Assembly (NCBI GenBank): GCA_964570205.1
Contig: CAZMXI010000165.1
Coordinates: forward strand, 1-10,858
Length of the DNA: 10,858 nt
Reading direction: 5' to 3'
Source: CAZMXI01 sp964570205
GTDB taxonomy: Bacteria > Planctomycetota > Phycisphaerae > Tepidisphaerales > Tepidisphaeraceae
This document shows, in pieces, positions 1-7,900 of this stretch (position 1 is the stretch's first letter; each line of letters starts with the position of its first letter). The notes beneath the pieces were generated by a model. That model did not search any database, was not told the DNA's origin, and saw only the letters and a program-made list of their open reading frames with translations. Position numbers and translations under genes: made by a program.

Positions 1-1
1 C

Positions 2-26
2 CGAGTGCGTAAGGCACCCGCACTCG
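2..26 (+). terminator. GC-rich hairpin, possible terminator of a gene upstream of the window
   Basis: A perfect 8-bp inverted repeat pairs positions 2-9 (CGAGTGCG) with 19-26 (CGCACTCG) around a 9-base loop. It is followed by the short pyrimidine stretch TTCTCC. The T-run is weak and the gene it would end lies outside the window, so terminator function is an inference from position, upstream of the iron-sulfur carrier promoter. Confidence 0.35.
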
Positions 27-76
27 TTCTCCAGTTCAGGCTGAACCAGCACACTCATCCCATGAGGGTGGCGGCC

Positions 77-100
77 CCCCGCAAGAGCATTGCAGCGGGG
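77..100. other. Small GC hairpin in the region upstream of the iron-sulfur carrier gene
   Basis: CCCCGC (77-82) can pair with GCGGGG (95-100) around a 12-base loop. It lies upstream of the proposed promoter, so it is probably not part of the carrier mRNA leader. It has no T-run on either side. No coding frame in 1-178 looks real, and apart from this hairpin, the one at 2-26 and the promoter I see nothing else here. Confidence 0.2.
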
Positions 101-120
101 CGGAGCATATCGTACCAGGC

Positions 121-149
121 TTGAACTATATCGGTTTGGGTCCTACTAT
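121..149 (+). promoter_or_regulatory. Predicted sigma70-like promoter of the A-type iron-sulfur carrier gene
   Basis: A -35-like TTGAAC (121-126) and a -10-like TACTAT (144-149) are separated by exactly 17 bases. Each box matches the consensus at four of six positions. The spacing would put the transcription start near 156, giving a leader of about 23 bases that ends in AAAGGAG (164-170), eight bases before the ATG. I saw no clear Rrf2/IscR-type operator. The prediction rests on motif fit and position only. Confidence 0.45.
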
Positions 150-178
150 CTCGCGACCGGACTAAAGGAGACGACAGA

Positions 179-514
179 ATGGCCATTACGTTGACTGAAA
201 CCGCCGCCAAGGAAATCAAGAGCATTATCAAAGACCAGAGCCTGCCCGAGAAGGAGACCAAACTCCGCGTGGGCGTCAAGGGCGGCGGGTGCAGCGGTTT
301 CAGCTATCTGCTTGACCTGACGGAAGAGCCCATCGGCGAGAGCGACGAGGAGATGGACTCGAACGGCATTCGAATCGTAGTAGACAACAAGTCATTGTTG
401 TATCTGGAAGGAACCGAGATTGATTTCCGCGATGAGGTCATGGGCCGGGGGTTCGTATTCAAGAATCCTAATGCCACCACGACCTGCGGCTGCGGCAGCA
501 GCTTTCAGGCATAG
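179..514 (+). CDS. A-type iron-sulfur cluster carrier protein (IscA/ErpA/HesB family)
   Basis: This gene encodes a 111-residue cytoplasmic protein of the HesB/IscA/ErpA family, which receives Fe-S clusters from the assembly scaffold and delivers them to apo-enzymes. The three family-defining cysteines are present: C38 in a glycine-rich GGGCSGFSY stretch, and C103 and C105 in TTCGCGSSF near the C-terminus. The 64 residues between the first and second cysteine match family spacing, and the length is near the usual 105-120 residues. The ATG at 179 is supported by AAAGGAG eight bases upstream and by the typical N-terminus (MAITLTETAAKEI). The gene stands alone, with no isc or suf genes in the window, and converges on the kinase gene with a shared hairpin between. 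Family assignment is firm. Which subtype (IscA, ErpA or SufA) cannot be decided from this sequence, so no symbol is given. Confidence 0.97.
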   Translation: MAITLTETAAKEIKSIIKDQSLPEKETKLRVGVKGGGCSGFSYLLDLTEEPIGESDEEMDSNGIRIVVDNKSLLYLEGTEIDFRDEVMGRGFVFKNPNATTTCGCGSSFQA

Positions 515-540
515 AGGCCCGGGAACCGGGAGAAGAGGGA

Positions 541-573
541 AAGGGCCGCCGTTTCTCGCGAACGGCGGCCCTT
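541..573. terminator. Bidirectional intrinsic-type terminator hairpin between convergent genes
   Basis: A perfect 13-bp stem pairs AAGGGCCGCCGTT (541-553) with AACGGCGGCCCTT (561-573) around the 7-base loop TCTCGCG. It begins 27 bases after the carrier gene's stop and ends 23 bases before the kinase gene's stop, so it can serve both converging transcripts. The A/T ends of the stem give each strand two Ts at the 3' base, followed by mixed pyrimidines (CATCTAT on plus, CCCTCTTCTCCC on minus) rather than a long T-run. Stem strength and position are the main evidence. Confidence 0.8.
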
Positions 574-595
574 CATCTATGTGTAGTTACGGCGT

Positions 596-1564
596 CTATC
601 GCGACTCGGGATGGGCATTGAGGTAAGTGGCGGCCGCTCCGATCACGTTGATGTCATCGGGGAACGCCGACCGCTCGATCGAGCAGCGATTACGCGTGAA
701 ATCGAACGAAGCGAACAGCCGTAATGACGCCTCGATTCCCGGGCGGAGATAGCCGATCGCGGCCGATGCCCCGCCGCCGAGCACGACCTTCTCCGGATTG
801 AATGTATCAATCAACAGAGCGATGCCCCGGCCGAGGTACTCGCCGACGGTACGAAGTACGTCGCGCGCCACCTGGTCATTCTGATCGGCCGCCTGGGCGA
901 TGTCCTTTGTGGTCAGGTTTCGCCGGCCAGCCAGCAGCGAATCGGCATTGGATGCGATGGTTCGCTGGGCAATGCGGGCGACGCCGCCGGACCCAACATA
1001 GGCTTCGACGCAGCCCCGGCGACCGCAGCCGCACGGAGCCGCATCCTGAGAGAAGGATGCCTTCAGGTGTCCCAATTCGGTCGCCGCATTGTCAGCACCA
1101 ACAAGCAGGTGCCCATCGCAGACGACGCCCCCGCCCACCCCCGTGCCCAGGGTCAGCAGGACCATGTTCTTGACGCCCCTGGAATTTGGGCTGAAGAGCC
1201 ATTCTCCAAGTACGGCCGCGTTGGCGTCATTCTGTATTTCCACCGGCAGTCCCAGGTGTTTGCTGATCTCGTCGCGCAGAGGGAAATCCTTGAGGTTCGG
1301 CAGGTTCGGCGAGATGCGGGTCAGGCCTTTCCACGGATCAATCAGCCCAGGGCAACCGATGCCAGCGCCCTCGACAGTGGGATTGCCGTTCTCCCGGACG
1401 ATCGCCCGCCCGGCCTCGGCGATGCGCTTGGCGAACACCTCGGGCGCATCGTTGGGCTGGGTAGGGATCGAGGACTGCTTGAGCACCTTGAACTGCTCGC
1501 CATATTGCACCAGCGCCAACTTGACGCTCGTTCCGCCGATATCGATGCCGATCAGCGACTTCAT
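596..1564 (-). CDS. ROK-family sugar kinase, probable glucokinase
   Basis: The product is a 322-residue cytoplasmic ROK-family protein, most likely an ATP-dependent glucokinase (glucose to glucose-6-phosphate) or another hexose kinase. Visible motifs are the N-terminal phosphate-binding DIGGT (8-12), CPGLID (71-76), NDAN (112-115) with the expected catalytic base D113, the glycine-rich GTGVGGG (140-146), and ELGH (163-166). The zinc motif CGCGRRGCVE (178-187), with H166, C178, C180 and C185, completes the ROK signature. There is no N-terminal DNA-binding helix-turn-helix, so it is a kinase rather than a NagC/XylR-type repressor. A start 15 codons further upstream (1609) is possible, but the ATG at 1564 is preferred: an AGGAG (1579-1575) lies 10 bases upstream and MKSLIGIDIGGT is the usual N-terminus. 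It lies downstream of the giant gene on the same strand, about 370 bases away, and is probably transcribed separately. Sugar specificity cannot be read from the sequence. Confidence 0.96.
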   Translation of the reverse strand: MKSLIGIDIGGTSVKLALVQYGEQFKVLKQSSIPTQPNDAPEVFAKRIAEAGRAIVRENGNPTVEGAGIGCPGLIDPWKGLTRISPNLPNLKDFPLRDEISKHLGLPVEIQNDANAAVLGEWLFSPNSRGVKNMVLLTLGTGVGGGVVCDGHLLVGADNAATELGHLKASFSQDAAPCGCGRRGCVEAYVGSGGVARIAQRTIASNADSLLAGRRNLTTKDIAQAADQNDQVARDVLRTVGEYLGRGIALLIDTFNPEKVVLGGGASAAIGYLRPGIEASLRLFASFDFTRNRCSIERSAFPDDINVIGAAATYLNAHPESR

Positions 1565-1934
1565 CAGCAACACTCTCCTGTTGTGTACGCCCGCTCGCCC
1601 CGAGGCCATACTTCCTCGACCTTAGTGCGGGGCGGAAGGCCGGATGATGATGACCGGACACTGCTGTTTTGGCAAGCGGAGGGGAGACGTCCGCACGGGC
1701 CACTTGCCACTGCGCCGACGATGTGGCCGCTGTGGGGCCTGTTTCTGTCAGCGACCCTTGGCAATCGGACCGCATTCAGAGGGATCGGATTCCTGCGCAT
1801 TCCGCAGGTCCCGTAGCCCAACACCGCCCGGGTGCTGAGATGAGCGCGATCTGACATAGCTTGCCGGACATCCTCATCCATCAGCGGGTCCGGCGAATCA
1901 AACAAGTGTTCAAGTGGGCCGCCCAACTCTCCGG
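1565..1934. other. Intergenic region with a cluster of hairpins, no convincing gene
   Basis: About 370 bases separate the giant gene's stop from the kinase gene's start. Frames here give R/S/G/P-rich products without recognisable features. Three short inverted repeats cluster near the giant gene's end: CCTGCG/CGCAGG (1792-1797 and 1803-1808), CAACACC/GGTGCTG (1819-1825 and 1831-1837, one G-T pair), and GCCGGAC/GTCCGGC (1863-1869 and 1888-1894). None is followed by a T-run. They could be a factor-dependent 3' end for the giant transcript or a structured leader for the kinase. The kinase ribosome binding site (AGGAG, 1579-1575 on minus) lies at the left edge. I could not place a kinase promoter with confidence. 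Confidence 0.4.
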
Positions 1935-4900
1935 TTACTGGGTGGCCTTGTCCAGCATGGCCTTCTCAGACTCGCTGATCAATCTGCGGCGCAGGGCATT
2001 GTCGGCCCACTTGGCCAGGTCCTGCTTCCATGTGGGCGTCTTGGGCAGCGAGAGGACGCCGTTGATCGCATCATTGCGCAGGCGGAGGAAGTTCGGGCCG
2101 GAGATCTCTCCGCGCGACAGGGCGCTGTTGATCTTCTGCAGGGCGGATTCGGTCCATTGCTGCGAGCCCTTGCCCGGCAGGCGGTGCAGGTCGTTGACCA
2201 GCTCGGCCGTTTTCACCTTCCGCCATCCCGCGCCCACCGTTTTCTCCATTCCTTCCAGGAAGCCGGCCATCTCGCGCACGGCCTGCTCCTTCGAGCTGCC
2301 CAGCGCCTTCAGCATCGACTCGGCCTGCGCGGGGGAGATGGCGCCATCCTTGACCTTGCGGAAGATGTCCATGCTCGTCTGCAGCCGAGGCGGCACGTTT
2401 GATGGCTTGAGGCCATACTGCTTGGCCCGGCTCATGATCAGGTCATCCCACTGCTTGGTGGCCTGGCGCATACCCTCGGCGGTGTGGCGGGCGGCCATCA
2501 CCGGATCCTTGGCGGCCTCTTTTGCCTTGTGGAACCAGTGGTCGGACTTGAAAGTCACCGTGTCCTTCACATCTTCGATGCGCGTGAGGGTGGGCGTCTT
2601 GCCCTTGTCCAGGAAGTCCTTGAGCTGCACTTCGCCGGTGTTGTACGCCTCGGGGTGCCACTTTGACGTCACGGTCTGGTCGAGCGCATCGGCATGCTGC
2701 TTGATCGCCGCATGGTCGATGGAGCCATCCGGCTTCAACGGCAGCTTGCCATCGTTGGTGGCCGCGTGAAAGTTCTTGTTGTAGGGCCCCTCGCTGATCG
2801 TATGGTCGACATCAGCGATCGTCTTGCCGGGCTTCTTCACCTTCTCGCCCGTCCCGGGATAGGTGATGTCCACGTCCTTTTCCTTGATAACATAAGTCAC
2901 ATCGCGGTCCCGGCCGACGGAGGTGCTCTTGCTCCCGGGCCGCTGGTTGGTCACGGTCATCACATCGACCTCGACGTCATCCAGCTTCTTTCCCGACCTT
3001 TCGACAGTCTCGCGAATCTTCTGGCGGCTCTTCAGCGCCGCATCCGGGTCCATGCCCATGTCCCTCGCCATCTTCTTCAACTCATCATCCGGCAGGTTCG
3101 ACTTGATGAACTTGTCGAGGTCCGCCTTGGTGCCGGCATCGGCGGTATTGTGGACGGCCTTGATCTGCTGGTTGACCTTATCGCGCAGCTCGTTCCTGAT
3201 CTTCGGATCGTTGATCAGCGCCTGCGCGGTCTTGTTGGCCTGCAGTTCATTGACCGCCTTCTTGAACTCGTCCGACCCGGGCGGGTGCTTCTGCAGGTTC
3301 TCGATCAGTTCCTTGGCCTGCGCGTTCTCCTTTGTACGCCGGATGGCGTCGGCCATGCCCTCGGGCGTCTTGGCAAAATCCTTGGCGGCCTTCTCCGCCT
3401 TCTCGGCCAGCTCATCGCGGCCAAGCCTGATCTCCTTGTTGGCGAACCTGGCGGCCGCATCCATGAAGTTGTCGATTTCTTTGACTGGCTTGCCCAGGGC
3501 GTTGGCGAGCATCTCCTTTCCGCGTTTGCCCATCGCCTCGCCCATTTCGCCGAGCCCCTGCAGCACAAGCTGCGCATTGGGCGATCGCTTGACGAGTTGT
3601 TCGAGCCCGGCGGGCCCGAGCACTCCGGCCAGGCGGATCATTCGCTCCAGCGCGCTGATGCGCTCGCCGGTAAGGAGCGTTTCCCCGGTTGCGGCCGCGT
3701 AGAGGTCGGTGATGTCGCCCACGACCGGCAGCGTTTCAACGCAGTCCTCGACGAGCTTCTGGTTGGCCTGGATAGTCTGGATGGTCGCCTCGGCGTGCTC
3801 CTGCATCGCCTTATCGAACTGGCCGATCGCCTCGGCCCGGGCCTTGAGTCCCTCCGCCACGAGTTGCGGGTCGCCGCTGGCGAGCAGCTTGAGATACCAC
3901 GCGTCGGCGGCACGCTCCATCTGTTCCCGCCACTTGCGCAGCTCCTCCGGGTTATCGGTCTTGGGCTTGGCCAGCCCAAAGGACTCGAGCCAACCCGGCA
4001 ACTCGCCCGGCTGTTCGATGCGTCGGATGCGCTTGCGAAGGGCATCCTGGAACCGCTCCAGAGATCCCGTGTCAACGCCCCGGCGTTTCATGTCGTCGAT
4101 GAACTTCTTCACCATCCGATCATACTCCTCCTTGCTGGCATAACTGAGGTTCTTGCGCCTCAGCCACTCCGGCAGGCGGAACTTGACCTTGATGTTGGGG
4201 CGATTAGTGCAGTACCAGTCCGAAGCCCGCGACTGCGCCTGCACGAAGCCACCGGCCGGACGAGTTGGCCGAGACGGCGCGGCGGACGCCATGGCAGGCG
4301 AGGCGTTCTGCTGCGCTGCCGGCACTTCCGGCGCCTGGGGCGTGTCCGGCCGATCGGGCAGAACCGGAGGCAGGACATCGGGCTGCAGGTTCGTCGCCGG
4401 CGCTGCGCCGTACTCCATGCCGTCTCCCGCATCGGTTGCGACAGGGTTCCCCGCATCGTCGGAGCCGGCCGAATCGCTCGTCGGCGCTCCGCCTCGCGTG
4501 CCCGGCGCGGCGGCTTCGTCGCCGGTTTCCGCGGCCGGCGCAGCCCCCTGGGCCGGCTTGTTGCGTCCGCCGGGCGGAGTGACCGGCGCGTTGGCCGGAC
4601 CGAACGGATCGAACGTTGATCCATCCTCCAGCGAGACTGCGGCATGCTCGCTCGCGGCGGCAGCGCCCGGAGGCTGTCGCGCCGCATCGGGGATGGCGGC
4701 GCCCGCGTGGCCCGCTGGCGCCTGCGGGGCATCATTCGCGCCGGCCGGAGTGCCGGCGGCCGGTCTTCCGGCCTGATCCTGCTCTTCGGTCCTGGGCTTG
4801 GTGCATGTGACATTCACTTTCGCCGTGCCACGCGCTCCACGAGCACTGGCGGCCATCGCCTCGATCGAGCCGGCGCCGAAGCCCGCCTCAACGGTCGCCG

Positions 4901-7900
4901 TGCCTTGGCCATTGTTCAGCTTCACGCGCTGCCACGGTCCGCCATTGACGCGCACCGCGGCCGCCGCGACGTCCTGGTCGGCTTCGATGACCACTTCGGT
5001 TGCACGGTCCGGCAAGGTCGTGCCCTCGGCCGGCTGAAGGATGCGGACGCCGGGCGCCTTGGCATCGACAGTCACCTTGACCGTCTGCTCCACCTGGTTG
5101 CCCGAGCTGTCGGTCACCCGCGCGGTCAGCGCATGGGCGCCGGGCTGCAGGATGCAGCGGTCGATGAAGACACCGGGCTCCGTCGCCTGCATCTCCGTGA
5201 ACAGGCTCGAATCGATACGCAATTCGACGCGAGCGACGCCGCTGTCATCCTGAGCTTCGACCCGGATCGGGACGATGGTGTCCTTCAGCGTTGAGCTATC
5301 GGCAGGCTCTGTCACTTTCAAGGTGGGTCTGGCATCATCGCCCGGGATGACGAAGGTCACGATCGCCTCATTGTTGTCGCGCGTTTGATCTCCGCATTCG
5401 TTGTCCGGATCCACAACCACGCGGAGCGAGTGGCGGCCCGGGGCCGCCTTCCACGGCAGGCGAGCCGGCATCGATCCGATCAGGGGCACATCCGCCAGCC
5501 TCACCCGCGCCAGTTCGATTGATTTGCCGCCGGGCTCGGACCGCGCCAGCGCCACCGTCACATCATGGGTCCGCGTCGCTCCGACGTTGCGCACGGGGAC
5601 GATCACGGCGATGTCAGCGCCTTTGCGCATTTCGCCTTCGAGCTGCATCTCGGCGGAACTGACCGAGAAGTCCGGACCATCAGCGCTGAGGCCCTTGATC
5701 TGCCGGACCGCCTTCGCGGCCGCTTCCTTGCTGTCGGCCACGGTAAAGGCGTGGGACCCGGTCATGCGCACCTTCATCGCGAAGTCGCTGGAGACCACAT
5801 AATGGCCGCCGCGCAGGTGCTTGGAGCGGATCTCGATGTCGTTGTTGCCGGGCGTGCCCGCTTCGGTGAAGCTGAGGGCGCTGGGTGGCAGCTTGAACGT
5901 GTAGTTGCCTTCAGGAATGGCATCGCGCAGCGTGCCGATCACCTTGTCGCCCATGACGAAGTCCACATCGTGCTTCTCGTAAGCGCTGCGGGCCCACGGG
6001 AGCTTGAAACCCATCTCGACGAACGCCTCGACGAGATTGGTCGGCTCCCAGCCGTCCTTGGTCTTGAACGCCGAGTAGTCGTACTGGCCGTCATAGCCGA
6101 TGTCGGCATGGACGAAATCGACCTCGCCGTCGCCATCGGTGTCATCGCCGGACCAGAGAATGTCCTCGAACTTGTCGTCGATCGTCCAGCGGTCCAACCT
6201 GCCATCCGCATCCGTGTCCTGCCCGTCAACTCGCTTGCTCCAGTCCACGCTGGCCGGATTCAGGTACGCCCCCGCCATCGTGCGGGCGACAAGAATATCC
6301 TGCTCGATGCTCGACCCGCCTTTAGAGGATGCTCCCCCGATCAGGTGCGTGCCGAACACCTTCTTTCCATCGGGCACGGCGATGGTCACGGAGGTCTGGA
6401 CAGTCTTGCCCACCGCGCCGGCAGTCAGGCTCGCCTCGATCTTCTGGAACTCCTCGTACAGGCGAGGCGTGGCGACGATCTCGAGCGACGAGCCGGCCGG
6501 CAGCACGCCATGCTCGATCGTGGGCGATACATGCAGATCGGGATCGCTGCTGGCAATGCGCAGGTCAGTCAGGCCATCGCCGCGGTTGTGCAGGCGCAGC
6601 ACCTTGCCTAGCCCTTCGGGCTGGTCGCCCGCCGCTTCCCACTCCAGCTTCACGTTCGGCAGCTTGACATTCACCTCAACATCGGCTTCGTCGCCATAGC
6701 CGCTGTCGGATGCCAGCCGAATCGGGAAGTGAATGGCCGGATGAATGCAGTCCTGGGCGGACAGACCCAACATGAACTCGCGTTCCTCCCCCGGTTTCAG
6801 CGTAAACGGCGTTCCTTCGGACCCCTCGCCCACGAAGCCCACAAGCAGCTTCGATTCTTCCGGCGGCTTGCCGCATTCTAGGCGCACGACCATGGGCTTT
6901 TCGCTCTGGTTGCGCACCGACACGCCAATGCGCTGGTCGTAGTCGCGCGCGACGGTGCCGGCATATTTGGCCTTGCCAAATGCCAGACCTTTCACCCGGG
7001 TCAGAGTGCGCACGGGGCCATCTCCGCCACGCCCGCCGAATGGCTGGAACTCATATACCCTTCCCGCCTCCAGGTCCGGCAGCATGACGACGCGCTGTCG
7101 GCCGTTGTCTCCGATCGCCTCCGTCCACTTGTCCATCCCCTGCGCGCGGTAGCGGACCTTCGCCTGCCCGAAGGCGCTGGAATGCCAGCCTACGCGCACC
7201 TGGTTGCCGCTGATTGTCGCGCCATCCTGGGGCTGGAGGTCAAAATAGTCGGACAGTTCGACCGTGCGATCCACCTGCGCCGACTCACCCCGGGCGTCGA
7301 TTGCGGTGAACGTGAGCTTGTGCTTGCCCGGTGCGAGCGCACGCCAGGGGACTTCCAACTCGTACGGAGCGGTGCGCGCGATCGCCAATGGGCGGCCATC
7401 CACCGCGAGACTGACGCCTGAGATGCGCGCTCCGGTGTAGCTGATCGCGTTCACGCGACAGGCCTCATCGCGCTCGATGCGATCCTGGCCGGGCGACACC
7501 ACCAGCAGATGGACGCCCTTGCGCTCGCGCGGGCCGATCGCTTCCACCCAGGCGCCGGCCGTCGCGGCCGTGCTCTTCGCGCCGGTCATGGCCACCGACG
7601 CCGCGTACAGGCCCTCGCGCTGGAATCGCCACAGTTTCTTCGCGCCCGGCGTCAGGTTGAAATCGGCCCGGCCATCGCCGTCAGCGTCCACGCTGGCGCT
7701 GGTGATGGCGCCGATCGGCTTGATCGGATCGAGCCAGAACGTAGCGTCGAGGGGCGAGAGGGGATCGACTTCCGTCTTCAGGACCGCGCCGCACAGATCC
7801 GTGCCTGCATCGGCCGCCAGGATGAACCCAAGCTGCTCGGAGGCGCCGTTGTCGCCCCACTCGGTGACTTCCACGAGATATCGCGTTGCGCCTTTGGCTT

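Noticed and set aside
1564..1926. A 120-codon minus-strand frame directly after the giant gene, a possible immunity protein
   Set aside because: It needs a TTG start with a ribosome binding site only two bases away, its latter two thirds look non-coding, and it runs into the kinase start. It is kept only as an open question.
2694..4619. A 641-codon open frame on the plus strand, antisense to the giant gene
   Set aside because: It mirrors the helical and linker regions of the minus-strand gene, is rich in L/R/G/H without any domain, and is explained by high GC at codon third positions. The minus frame carries recognisable domains throughout.
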